A DNA stretch of 64,000 bases from Pseudozobellia thermophila (GTDB taxonomy: Bacteria > Bacteroidota > Bacteroidia > Flavobacteriales > Flavobacteriaceae), in NCBI RefSeq assembly GCF_900141855.1, contig NZ_FQYU01000001.1:221402-285401 (forward strand). The letters are read 5' to 3'. Below are positions 1-8,118 of this stretch, piece after piece (the first letter of the stretch is position 1; each line of letters opens with the position of its first letter). Below the pieces are notes generated by a model that was not told where the DNA came from, searched no databases, and saw only the letters and a program-made list of their open reading frames with translations. A program made the position numbers and the translations under genes.

Positions 1-1
1 C

Positions 2-133
2 GGTGGTGAGGCATTGGACAAAGCCAAGGCAACCGGAGAAGACATCAAGGAAGGAGCCAAAAATGCGGCAGGCGATGTTAAAAATGCCGCGAACAAAGCT
101 GCCGACGAGGCCAAAGACGCTTTAAACAAGTAA
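2..133 (+). CDS. C-terminal end of a small Lys/Ala-rich protein (start outside window)
   Basis: The last 43 codons of a gene that enters from the left edge are visible, ending in TAA at 131-133. The peptide is almost entirely Ala, Lys, Asp, Glu, Gly and Asn with an 11-residue-like amphipathic periodicity (blocks such as KNAAGDVKNAANKAADEAKD). This resembles the tails of YtxH-like, LEA-like or CsbD-like stress proteins, and the family cannot be fixed from this fragment. A strong intrinsic terminator follows about 20 bases after the stop, so the gene ends its transcript. No Cys and no membrane segment are seen in the visible part. Confidence 0.6.
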   Translation, partial: GGEALDKAKATGEDIKEGAKNAAGDVKNAANKAADEAKDALNK

Positions 134-153
134 TTTTTTTTCAAAAGAACGAA

Positions 154-184
154 AGCCCCGGCCCATTGCCGGGGTTTTTTTTGC
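154..184 (+). terminator. Intrinsic terminator of the left-edge gene
   Basis: A GC-rich hairpin with arms CCCCGG and CCGGGG around a short loop is followed by eight T residues. It lies just after the stop codon at 131-133. Confidence 0.85.
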
Positions 185-432
185 CCTTTTCCCAGCTTTA
201 AGCCTACCGTTCGTCGAAGAAAGCGTACATGTCGTTTTTTTCACAACAAATCGGCCTTGGTTCACAACAATAATTTAGATATCCTTCATCAACCGACTAC
301 TTTTACATTGTAATTAAGTGAGAGTGCAGACCCCAAATCGCCCCTTGAACTTAACCGAAACATGTTTTGATCCCAAATCGAGACACACCTACGATAATAT
401 ACCAAACTCGACCAAGCCTACCTTGAAAAATT

Positions 433-457
433 ACCCTCTCTTCCAGAGGGTTTTTTT
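433..457 (-). terminator. Hairpin terminator downstream of the TonB receptor gene (possibly bidirectional)
   Basis: Arms CCCTCT and AGAGGG pair around a 5-base loop. On the minus strand the hairpin is followed by TAATTTTT; on the plus strand it is followed by seven T residues, so it could work both ways. It sits about 40 bases past the stop of the receptor gene. Nothing else gene-like is seen between 185 and 493. Confidence 0.6.
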
Positions 458-493
458 ATACCCCAAGTCTTCTTTTTGTTCCATCCACGGGCT

Positions 494-2905
494 TCAGAAA
501 TTATACCCAACACCCATGACGATATTGGTTCCGGCGGCCGCAATGCCCGAAGAATACGGCCGATAACGTTCGTTGGTAATATTCTCCAACCCGAAGGATA
601 CCTTTAGGTTTTGCGAGATGCTATACTGCGACCGAAAGTTCAAGGTGTACCACGAAGGGGAATACGGGTTGCCCTCATGGTCTATCGCATAGATGTAATC
701 TTTGCTACGCTCCGAGGTCGCCAAGTCTTTATAGGGAACACTGCCATTATAATTCATGAACAGATCGGCCTTCAAACTCTGGTTTTTCCATACTAAGTGA
801 AAATCACCAAAAGTAGGGGCAACGTGCCTACCCGGCGAATCGCTGCCATCTTCCTCTTCTTCGACACCTTCGGTAAACGTCAGATTCGAGGAAATGGAAA
901 AATTGTTCGAAAGAAAAGCCTCAACCCCCAACTCCAATCCATAAACAAAGGCCTTGGCGGCATTTTGTATGGCCAGTACCTGACTGGGTTCGCCCTTATA
1001 ATCGATTTGCGTCTGGCCGTTGAATTGAAATTCCCTACGCACCAGGGCATCGACCAAATACGTATAGTACGTGGCAGCCCTGAGCATAACCTTATCATTG
1101 AAATTCCTATACAGTCCGAGTTCGGCATTATAGGCATATTCAGGTTCAAGATCCGGATTGGGTACTACGACCGCCCCCGGTTCCGAATCGAATATTTTTC
1201 CTACATCATCGATATTCGGGGCCCGGAATCCGGTAGAGCCATTAAGGGTTACCTGAAAATCGGCCTTGGGAAACCAGCTGAAACCAACACTGGTGGTCAG
1301 GGCCCCATTGTTCAGGTCGGCATCATCGAACGGAAAGGGATAGTAGGTTTTGTCGAAAGTCGCATCTATCCAAACATGGCTGTACCGCATACCTGCAAGG
1401 ACCGTAAAGTTGGGATTGGCCTTGTACTCGGCGTTTAGATATCCCGCAGTGGTCTGCCAGGTCGAGCCATCGGGGTATCTCGCGGCGGCGCCCGACTTGC
1501 CTCCCGTAACCCTATCGAACTGACTACCTGTAGAGCTGACCCTATTGTAAATGTATTCCCCTCCGTAATAAAGGCGCAAATCGCCTATTTTTTTGTTCTC
1601 GAAATCGATGTTGGCCGACAACGCGTCTACCTTTTCCATGGTGGTAAACCGAACGGGGTCTCCAAAGTCGCGGTCATTTCGACTTTCCTCGAAATGTTGG
1701 TAGGCCGTTGAAATTTTCAACCCATCGTAAAAGATGCCCTTGCCCCGTTTTCGCATTTGCAAATTGCCGAGTAACCATTTCTGCGGCCCGTAATACCATT
1801 CTGCGGAGCGCAGGCCCGTATTGTCACCATTGGGCCGAATCAATCTGTCGTACCGCGAATAGTCAGATGTTTCGGAGTAATGTAGGCCCAAGTCGTATTT
1901 CCAGGTATTGTTGGGCCGATAAGAAATTTTTTGCATCAAATTGATCTGATCATACCCTGTCGGCACCTGTTTCCTGGGCCTGTCGTTTTCGGCCAACACA
2001 TCTTCCCCTTGGCCGGTAACGACATAACGGGTTCTCAAATACGATTGGGGCCCGTGTTTGCCCATGGTCAGATCCCCAAAATTATTAAAGGTCGCACTGG
2101 TCAAAAAGGCCCATTTCCTTTTGCCCAAATTAAAATCGAAATGTGCGGTATTCTCCGTATTGGCAGATGAAAAGCGATAATTGGCGTGCCCTGAGACCAA
2201 AAGGCTGTCAGAGCTTGAAAACTCGGCCTTTTTGGTATAAAAGTTCATCACCCCGCCGATTGCGTCGCTTCCATAAATAACGGATCCGGGCCCGAAGATA
2301 ACCTCGGTGTTGTGAATGGCGAACGGGTCTATTGAAATGACGTTTTGCAGGTTACCCCCCCTAAAGATCGCGTTGTTCATACGCACCCCGTCTACGGAAA
2401 GCAGGAGCCTATTGGTGGCAAAGCCCCGTATCATCGGACTACCTCCGCCCAACTGGCTTTTTTGGACGAACACCTTGCCCGTATTGGCCAATAGATCGGC
2501 CGAGGTCTGGGGGTTGACGAACTCTATTTGCCTAGCGCCGGTAACATCTATCTTGTTCGGAATGTCTTTTTTCTGCTGTTCCCATTTGGAGACCGACATC
2601 ACCACCTCATCGAGCTGTTCGGCCTTCATGACCATATAAATTCGGTTGCCCTGTTTTAAAATCTGCCCGCGGCTGCTCTTACGTGTTTGGTAGCTCAAAT
2701 GTTTAAAGGTAATACGTTCCTTGGTCGTAAAAATGGCAAGGTCGGCTATTCCGTCGATATCGGATATGGCGGCCTTTGACCTTGCATCGTTAAAGATGGC
2801 CACATTGGAGATGGGTTCCCCGGTATCGGCATCCAATACCTGTACCTGCTGGCCGTAGACCATCGAAAACAAAAAGAAAACCATGACAAGCAGCTTCTTG
2901 TTCAT
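494..2905 (-). CDS. TonB-dependent outer-membrane receptor, hemoglobin/transferrin-receptor type
   Basis: This is a complete 803-residue TonB-dependent receptor. A signal peptide (MNKKLLVMVFFLFSMVYGQ) precedes a carboxypeptidase-regulatory-like beta-sandwich at about residues 20-100. A plug domain at about 110-225 contains IRGFATNRLLLSVDGVRMNN, the form typical of hemoglobin/transferrin-type receptors. A 22-strand-type barrel runs to the terminal Phe. The ligand, perhaps an iron compound, is inferred from the plug motif alone. The start codon lies one base past the recO stop on the same strand, so the two genes are very likely co-transcribed. A hairpin terminator follows. No TonB, ExbB/D or hemophore gene is adjacent. 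Confidence 0.85.
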   Translation of the reverse strand: MNKKLLVMVFFLFSMVYGQQVQVLDADTGEPISNVAIFNDARSKAAISDIDGIADLAIFTTKERITFKHLSYQTRKSSRGQILKQGNRIYMVMKAEQLDEVVMSVSKWEQQKKDIPNKIDVTGARQIEFVNPQTSADLLANTGKVFVQKSQLGGGSPMIRGFATNRLLLSVDGVRMNNAIFRGGNLQNVISIDPFAIHNTEVIFGPGSVIYGSDAIGGVMNFYTKKAEFSSSDSLLVSGHANYRFSSANTENTAHFDFNLGKRKWAFLTSATFNNFGDLTMGKHGPQSYLRTRYVVTGQGEDVLAENDRPRKQVPTGYDQINLMQKISYRPNNTWKYDLGLHYSETSDYSRYDRLIRPNGDNTGLRSAEWYYGPQKWLLGNLQMRKRGKGIFYDGLKISTAYQHFEESRNDRDFGDPVRFTTMEKVDALSANIDFENKKIGDLRLYYGGEYIYNRVSSTGSQFDRVTGGKSGAAARYPDGSTWQTTAGYLNAEYKANPNFTVLAGMRYSHVWIDATFDKTYYPFPFDDADLNNGALTTSVGFSWFPKADFQVTLNGSTGFRAPNIDDVGKIFDSEPGAVVVPNPDLEPEYAYNAELGLYRNFNDKVMLRAATYYTYLVDALVRREFQFNGQTQIDYKGEPSQVLAIQNAAKAFVYGLELGVEAFLSNNFSISSNLTFTEGVEEEEDGSDSPGRHVAPTFGDFHLVWKNQSLKADLFMNYNGSVPYKDLATSERSKDYIYAIDHEGNPYSPSWYTLNFRSQYSISQNLKVSFGLENITNERYRPYSSGIAAAGTNIVMGVGYNF

Positions 2906-2906
2906 A

Positions 2907-3626
2907 TTAGCTGAAAACTTCGTTTAGGACGGCAAGAGACTTGGGCTTACGAAATCCCTGTAGGTGCAGCTCATAGTAGTGCACTAGGGAACGTAACAGT
3001 TCTTGGCGGTTTTTTTTACTCATTTTGATGCTATCTATCCCATCAAAATTTGTGCCCAAGAAGGTTTTAAAATAATTAAGATTATCCCCGCCCAGTGTCG
3101 GGTTCAACGAAGGGGTGTCGGTAAAGCCCCCTTCCACCAGGTCGAAATACGAAGCCCCGATCGTAGCCGTATCGGGATAAAACCCCAGGTATTTGGTGAG
3201 ACGCAGCAATAGATAGATATGAAAATTGGATATTTCACTATGGCTGTCCAACCATTGCAACGAAGCTTCCAGAAACTCAAAGAGGCCTTGGTTCGGCTCC
3301 TCTTCGAATATGCTGTTGCTCAACATCTCGGACAGAAAGAGGGTCATGGCGTTCTTTACCACGTTCGAGTGCAGGGTCTGATAGTAGTAGCTCACCTTTG
3401 CCTCCCGTATACTTTCCAAAGTACCCTTATTTTTGTGGTAGGCCACAATTTCCAACTGTGTCAAGGGTTGGAAGTAAGCGGTTTTCAACTTTCCCTTTTT
3501 GGACGACAACACCCCTTTAAGCAAATAGGTCTTTAAGCCGTTCGAAGCGGTAAAGGCCTTAACGATGAGGCTGGTGTCGCCATATTTTAAGGCAGAAAGT
3601 ACGATGGCCTTGGTGGTGACTGACAT
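2907..3626 (-). CDS. recO: DNA repair protein RecO
   Basis: The 239-residue product has the RecO layout. An N-terminal OB fold (about residues 1-80) begins with TTKAIVLSALKYGDTSLIVK, and an all-helical C-terminal domain follows. RecO loads RecA onto SSB-coated single-stranded DNA together with RecR in the RecF pathway. As in many Bacteroidota RecO proteins, the C-terminal domain shows no four-Cys zinc motif. A TATCTTTG element about 25 bases upstream supports this start. The TonB receptor gene follows after one base. Confidence 0.9.
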   Translation of the reverse strand: MSVTTKAIVLSALKYGDTSLIVKAFTASNGLKTYLLKGVLSSKKGKLKTAYFQPLTQLEIVAYHKNKGTLESIREAKVSYYYQTLHSNVVKNAMTLFLSEMLSNSIFEEEPNQGLFEFLEASLQWLDSHSEISNFHIYLLLRLTKYLGFYPDTATIGASYFDLVEGGFTDTPSLNPTLGGDNLNYFKTFLGTNFDGIDSIKMSKKNRQELLRSLVHYYELHLQGFRKPKSLAVLNEVFS

Positions 3627-3649
3627 CTTTTAGGTTCGAGGATCAAGGT

Positions 3650-3657
3650 CAAAGATA
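3650..3657 (-). promoter_or_regulatory. Putative -7 element of the recO-receptor transcript
   Basis: On the minus strand the bases read TATCTTTG, an exact match to the Bacteroidota -7 consensus TAnnTTTG. They lie 24 bases upstream of the recO start. No clear TTTG is found at the usual distance upstream, so the match is partial. Confidence 0.4.
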
Positions 3658-3687
3658 ACCGTTTGTTCGAAATATGGCATTGGACAT

Positions 3688-3729
3688 AAAAAAAGTCGGG
3701 ATAGCGTCTCTACAACCATATCCCGACTT
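3688..3729 (-). terminator. Intrinsic terminator of the glutamate dehydrogenase gene
   Basis: Arms AAGTCGGGATA and TATCCCGACTT pair perfectly around an approximately 15-base loop. On the minus strand they are followed by seven T residues. It lies about 35 bases past the stop codon. Confidence 0.85.
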
Positions 3730-3762
3730 GCCAATTCAAATGATAAAACCTTGGTGCAGCCC

Positions 3763-5106
3763 TTAAATTACGCCTTGGGCCAACATGGCATCGGCCACCT
3801 TTACAAAGCCTGCAATGTTGGCTCCCTTTACATAATTGCAATAGCCGTTATCTTCCATTCCATACTTAATGCATGACTCGTGAATATCGCCCATGATCAG
3901 CTTTAGCCTATCGTCGACCTCTTCGCGTGTCCAACTGATACGCAAGGAGTTCTGCGACATCTCGAGTCCGGAGGTAGCTACACCGCCCGCATTGGAGGCC
4001 TTTCCGGGGGCAAAAAGTATTTTCGCATGGTGAAAAGCGCGCACCGCCTCGGTATCGCAGGGCATATTGGCCCCTTCGGCAACACAAATGCAGCCATTTT
4101 CTATCAAGGTCTTCGCATCACCCCCCGAAAGTTCGTTCTGCGTGGCACAGGGCAGGGCTATATCACAGGGTACCGCCCATGGGGTCTTTCCCTCGTGGTA
4201 TTCGGCGGAAGGATATTTTTCGACATACTCGGCAATCCTTCCCCTTTTATTGTTCTTTAAATCCATGACATAGGCCAATTTTTCCTCGTCCATACCTTCC
4301 TTATCATAGATATACCCGGCCGAGTCGGACAGGGTAACCACCTTTCCTCCGAGATGGACAATCTTTTCGGCCGCATATTGGGCCACATTGCCAGAACCGG
4401 AGATCACTACGGTTTTGCCCTTGATACCTTCCCCCTTGGTCTTCAGCATGTCTTGGGCAAAATAAACCGTACCGTACCCCGTGGCCTCGGGGCGTATTTT
4501 GGATCCGCCCCACGAAAGCCCCTTGCCCGTAAGCACGCCCGTAAACTCGTTGTTGATCTTTTTGTACATACCGAAAAGAAAACCGATCTCGCGGGCACCT
4601 ACCCCGATATCGCCTGCCGGCACATCGGTATTCGGCCCGATATGACGACAGAGCTCGGTCATAAACGCATGGCAAAAACGCATTACCTCGTCGTCGGACT
4701 TCCCTTTGGGGTCAAAATCGGATCCGCCCTTGCCCCCGCCCATGGGCAAGGTGGTAAGGCTGTTTTTAAAGACCTGCTCAAAGGCCAGGAACTTTAGAAT
4801 ACTTGCGTTTACGGAGGGATGAAAACGCAAGCCTCCCTTATACGGGCCGATAGCGGAGTTCATTTGTACCCTATAGCCGCGGTTGACGTGGATTTTACCC
4901 TTATCGTCTACCCAGGCCACCCTAAAGGAAATCAATCGTTCGGGCTCTACCATACGCGACAAGATGCTCTTGCCCCGGTAGATCTCGTGCTCGTCTATGT
5001 AGGGCAGTACCGTCTCGGCCACTTCCTGTACCGCTTGAATGAACTCCGGTTCATGACCATTTCTGACCTTCACCTCGTCCATGAATGCTTTTATTTTTGC
5101 TTCCAT
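3763..5106 (-). CDS. gdhA: NADP-type glutamate dehydrogenase
   Basis: The 447-residue product is a hexameric-type glutamate dehydrogenase, reversibly aminating 2-oxoglutarate to glutamate with NAD(P)H. KGGLRFHPSVN and MGGGKGGSDFDPKG carry the substrate- and catalytic-lysine region. A Rossmann half follows with GSGNVAQYAAE at about residues 235-245. Length and motifs match the roughly 445-residue bacterial GdhA group, which is usually NADP-linked; cofactor use is inferred. I take the ATG at 5106 (MEAKIKAF); a TTG four codons upstream is less likely. The gene is monocistronic, with its own promoter-like element and a strong terminator. Confidence 0.93.
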   Translation of the reverse strand: MEAKIKAFMDEVKVRNGHEPEFIQAVQEVAETVLPYIDEHEIYRGKSILSRMVEPERLISFRVAWVDDKGKIHVNRGYRVQMNSAIGPYKGGLRFHPSVNASILKFLAFEQVFKNSLTTLPMGGGKGGSDFDPKGKSDDEVMRFCHAFMTELCRHIGPNTDVPAGDIGVGAREIGFLFGMYKKINNEFTGVLTGKGLSWGGSKIRPEATGYGTVYFAQDMLKTKGEGIKGKTVVISGSGNVAQYAAEKIVHLGGKVVTLSDSAGYIYDKEGMDEEKLAYVMDLKNNKRGRIAEYVEKYPSAEYHEGKTPWAVPCDIALPCATQNELSGGDAKTLIENGCICVAEGANMPCDTEAVRAFHHAKILFAPGKASNAGGVATSGLEMSQNSLRISWTREEVDDRLKLIMGDIHESCIKYGMEDNGYCNYVKGANIAGFVKVADAMLAQGVI

Positions 5107-5174
5107 GCAATTGAACAAAATGTAATTAGACCTCTAAAAAAAGGGGTGCAATTGTTGAATTTTAGATATAACGG

Positions 5175-5182
5175 CAAAATTA
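5175..5182 (-). promoter_or_regulatory. Putative -7 element of gdhA
   Basis: The minus strand reads TAATTTTG, matching TAnnTTTG, about 70 bases before the start codon. No convincing TTTG lies at the standard upstream spacing. Confidence 0.35.
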
Positions 5183-5234
5183 TGTTATTTATACAACTTA
5201 ACCACCCTTTTATCGTAAATTCAATAAGAAGCTA

Positions 5235-6386
5235 TCACAGTGCCTGCTCCAGATCGGCAATAAGGTCGCGCCGATCCTCAATACCCACACTCAACCGTAT
5301 CAAGGCATCGACCACCCCGCTTTTCTCCCGTTCTTCCTTGGGGATACTGGCATGGGTCATACTTGCCGGGTGTCCGGCCAGGCTTTCCACCCCGCCGAGC
5401 GATTCGGCAAGCGTAAACACCTTTAACCTTTCAACGATCTTAATGGCTTCCCCGTAATTGTTTCCCTTGGTCACAAAAGAGATCATTCCCCCGAAGCCCT
5501 TCATCTGGCCCTTGGCCACTTCGTGATTCGGGTGGTCTTCGAAGCCTGGCCAGTAAACCTTTTCAACCTTTTCATGTTGGGCCAAGTACCGTGCCACGGC
5601 CTCGCCGTTTTCACAATGCCTTTGCATACGCACGTGCAGGGTCTTGATCCCGCGCAGTACCAAAAAGCTGTCCATAGGCCCACAAACGGCCCCACTGGCA
5701 TTCTGAATAAAATATAGCCTATCGGCCAATTCCTTGTCCTTGACCACCAAGGCCCCGGCCACCACATCGCTGTGTCCGCCCAAATACTTGGTAGCCGAAT
5801 GCATGACCATATCGGCCCCTAGGTCCAATGGAGTCTGCAAATAGGGAGTGGCAAACGTATTGTCTACGGCCAACAGCACCTTGTTCTCTTGGGCTATGGT
5901 CGCCACCGCCTTGATGTCGATAATGTTCATCATCGGGTTGGTCGGGGTCTCTATCCAGATCAACTTGGTGTTGTCGTTGATATATTCGGCAATACGGGAG
6001 GCGTTTTGCATACCGATAAAATGGAATTTGATTCCGTATTTTTCAAAAACCTGCTTGAACAAGCGGTAACTGCCCCCGTATAGGTCGTTGGTAGAAATTA
6101 CCTCGTCTCCCGGACCCAATAATTTTATTACGGCATCGATCGCCGCCAACCCGCTTGCGAAGGCCAAACCGTAGTTGCCGTTCTCTATACTGGCCAAGGC
6201 GTTCTCCAAGGCCGTTCGAGTCGGGTTTCCACTACGCGAATACTCAAAGCCGCTATGTCCGCCAGGGGTCGTTTGCGCAAAGGTAGAGGTCTGGTATATG
6301 GGCGGCATTACGGCACCGTAGGCCTTGTCGGGCCGCTGTCCGCCATGAATCGTCTTGCTGTTGAATTTTAACTTTTTTTCGTCCAT
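5235..6386 (-). CDS. PLP-dependent trans-sulfuration enzyme (cystathionine gamma-synthase/lyase family)
   Basis: The 383-residue product belongs to the Cys/Met metabolism PLP family (fold type I). PLP-phosphate contacts appear in YSRSGNPTR and SGLAAIDA. The cofactor lysine lies in the SATKYLGGHSD motif near residue 205. The C-terminal LAESLGGVESLAGHPASMTH is shared by cystathionine gamma-synthase and gamma-lyase, which primary sequence does not separate reliably. Either way it handles cystathionine between cysteine, homocysteine and methionine. I choose the ATG at 6386: a TTG seven codons upstream falls inside the putative -7 promoter element. No other methionine genes are adjacent. Confidence 0.9.
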   Translation of the reverse strand: MDEKKLKFNSKTIHGGQRPDKAYGAVMPPIYQTSTFAQTTPGGHSGFEYSRSGNPTRTALENALASIENGNYGLAFASGLAAIDAVIKLLGPGDEVISTNDLYGGSYRLFKQVFEKYGIKFHFIGMQNASRIAEYINDNTKLIWIETPTNPMMNIIDIKAVATIAQENKVLLAVDNTFATPYLQTPLDLGADMVMHSATKYLGGHSDVVAGALVVKDKELADRLYFIQNASGAVCGPMDSFLVLRGIKTLHVRMQRHCENGEAVARYLAQHEKVEKVYWPGFEDHPNHEVAKGQMKGFGGMISFVTKGNNYGEAIKIVERLKVFTLAESLGGVESLAGHPASMTHASIPKEEREKSGVVDALIRLSVGIEDRRDLIADLEQAL

Positions 6387-6404
6387 TTCAGATAATTTAT
6401 CCAA

Positions 6405-6424
6405 CAAATGTATTGCTATCTTTG
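6405..6424. promoter_or_regulatory. Overlapping divergent promoter elements (trans-sulfuration gene / DUF3298 lipoprotein)
   Basis: Minus strand 6412-6405 reads TACATTTG, with ATTG 20 bases upstream. Plus strand 6417-6424 reads TATCTTTG, with TTTA 17 bases upstream. Both match the -7 consensus TAnnTTTG and they are only four bases apart. RNA polymerase could probably occupy only one at a time. Confidence 0.5.
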
Positions 6425-6474
6425 CTAGTGTACAATGCGACAGTCGTTTTGTAAGTCTATTTCCACACCTAATT

Positions 6475-7218
6475 ATGCGAATTCACACCACTGCCCTTTT
6501 ACTATTAGTTTTCTTGATTGGTTGCCAAGAGGAAAGGAACCTTACCTTCGAAACCTTGGATTTGGACGAGACCCGTTGTTCGGAGTGCCCGGAGGTCGTT
6601 ATCCATATTCCCAAGGCCGTTGGAAAATCGAAAGTAGGGCAGACGGTGAATACGGCGCTGCAGGAAGAGATCATTGAAATTTTAAACTATGATGACGAGG
6701 TCGAGGCATCGTCCATCAAGGAGGCCGTAAAGTCGTTTAGCCAAGGATATTGGGAAATCAAAAAGCTGTACCCCGAGGAAGCCTCCGTATGGGAAGCCAC
6801 CATCAAGGGCGCGGTTTCGTATGAAGACGATGAGTTGCTCACCATAGAACTCGATTCGTACCTTTTTACCGGCGGTGCCCACGGTTATAGCTCAAAACGG
6901 TATTTGAACTTCGACAAGGTCAAGGGGAAGGAACTGGAAAACCGGGAACTCTTTCGAGACCGCAAGGAATTCGAGGCATTTGCGGAGCAAAAGTTCCGCT
7001 CACAGGAGAACATCCCTCTCGACGGCCCGATCAACAGCACCGGCTTTATGTTCGAAAGCGATACCTTCCATCTTCCGGAAAACATAGGTTTTACCGAAGC
7101 CGGAATAAAGCTACTCTACAACCCGTACGAGGTAGCTTCGTACGCCGACGGGCCCATTGAGATCATCCTCCCTTTTGAGGACATCGCCCCTTTTTTGGTA
7201 AAAAAAGCGAGGCTCTAG
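6475..7218 (+). CDS. DUF3298/DUF4163-type lipoprotein
   Basis: The 247-residue protein starts with a lipoprotein signal (MRIHTTALLLLVFLIGCQEE, lipid-accepting Cys17). A DUF4163-like region is followed by a DUF3298-like C-terminal half, recognised by LFTGGAHGYSSKRYLNFD and the final YADGPIEIILPFEDI. Such domains occur in RsiV-like anti-sigma factors and in stand-alone envelope lipoproteins; here there is no transmembrane anti-sigma part. Function is unknown. The ATG at 6475 is preferred over in-frame upstream codons because it creates the signal peptide and lies downstream of the TATCTTTG element. It ends directly against the convergent DinB gene with no spacer. Confidence 0.8.
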   Translation: MRIHTTALLLLVFLIGCQEERNLTFETLDLDETRCSECPEVVIHIPKAVGKSKVGQTVNTALQEEIIEILNYDDEVEASSIKEAVKSFSQGYWEIKKLYPEEASVWEATIKGAVSYEDDELLTIELDSYLFTGGAHGYSSKRYLNFDKVKGKELENRELFRDRKEFEAFAEQKFRSQENIPLDGPINSTGFMFESDTFHLPENIGFTEAGIKLLYNPYEVASYADGPIEIILPFEDIAPFLVKKARL

Positions 7219-7677
7219 CTATTTTAGCATCTTCTGCAAGGCGATAATCGCACCGATGTGAAGACCTTCGTGAAACAGGTTGAAGGCAATGGCCTCGTCA
7301 ACATTGCCCAAGGTTACATTGGCACTGGTGGTATACGATTGGTAGTTTTTGAAAAGGCCGTTCCTATAGTCCTCTTCCATCCATTCTACCGTAGAGATCA
7401 GTAAGGCGGCCACCTCCTTTATCTCCTCATCGGAAGGTGCGTCACCGGGCACGGTGCCCTTTCTATATTTGTCGACGTACCCCTCCGGGATTCTTATCTG
7501 CAACCCACTGAACCTGTACACCAAAAGCTGCTGTGTTACCACCACGTGGGCAATGTTCCACCAGATATTGTTGCGAAAGCCTTCCGGAATTTGAAGCAAC
7601 TGCTCCTTAGGGGTAAGGTCAAGTATACTGTGCAAGCGCTTTCTCACCTGCACCATTGTGTTCAAGATGTTTTCCAC
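7219..7677 (-). CDS. DinB-family (four-helix bundle) protein
   Basis: The roughly 152-residue protein matches the DinB/YfiT-like superfamily. It has an N-terminal helix (VQVRKRLHSILDLT), WNIAHVVVTQQLLVYR near the first metal-ligand His, and a C-terminal NLFHEGLHIGAIIALQKML. The pattern of His residues suggests a metal site as in bacillithiol or mycothiol S-transferase-like DinB proteins. The actual reaction is not known. The start is uncertain: I take the GTG at 7677 (VENILNTM), while an ATG at 7656 is also possible. Longer readings would run into the divergent ArsC-like gene. Confidence 0.75.
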   Translation of the reverse strand: MENILNTMVQVRKRLHSILDLTPKEQLLQIPEGFRNNIWWNIAHVVVTQQLLVYRFSGLQIRIPEGYVDKYRKGTVPGDAPSDEEIKEVAALLISTVEWMEEDYRNGLFKNYQSYTTSANVTLGNVDEAIAFNLFHEGLHIGAIIALQKMLK

Positions 7678-7764
7678 GGGATTCAATTTTAAAGTCGGCC
7701 CTAAAAATAGTACAATTGATCGGAAATGGGTTTCTTTGTACCCGTAAATCATTCGTAACTTCCA

Positions 7765-8118
7765 ATGAAGAAAATCTACCATCTAAGTACCTGCGATACC
7801 TGCCGGCGCATTCTTAAGGAATGGGAACCCTTGGACGGGGTAGACCTCCAGGACATCAAGACCGAAGCATTGACAGAGGGCCAAGTCGAAGAAATGAAAC
7901 AATTGGCCGGAAGCTACGAGGCGCTTTTTAGCAAAAGGGCCCGGCTTTTCCGCCAGCAAGGGCTACACGAAAAACAGCTTTCGGAAGAAGATTACAGGGA
8001 GCTCATCTTGGAGCACTACACCTTTTTAAAGCGACCTGTCGCCCTGATCGACGGCCGCATCTTTATAGGCAACAGTAAAAAAACGGTCGAGGCGGCCAAA
8101 GAAGCCCTTCATTCTTGA
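7765..8118 (+). CDS. ArsC/Spx-family thioredoxin-fold protein
   Basis: The 117-residue product has the ArsC-like fold, beginning KKIYHLSTCDTCRRIL with a CxxC (Cys10, Cys13) at the redox position. The cis-Pro loop is RPVALIDGRIFIGN near the end. ArsC relatives include arsenate reductases, Spx and YffB-type proteins of unknown substrate. A Pro-Val-Ala loop with no neighbouring arsenic genes makes true arsenate reductase only one possibility. The stop codon overlaps the start of the following EamA transporter gene, so the two are translationally coupled. Confidence 0.8.
   Translation: MKKIYHLSTCDTCRRILKEWEPLDGVDLQDIKTEALTEGQVEEMKQLAGSYEALFSKRARLFRQQGLHEKQLSEEDYRELILEHYTFLKRPVALIDGRIFIGNSKKTVEAAKEALHS

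Noticed and set aside
797-1438. 213-codon frame antisense to the TonB receptor
   Set aside because: It is a shadow of the receptor gene; no start signal or domain is present.
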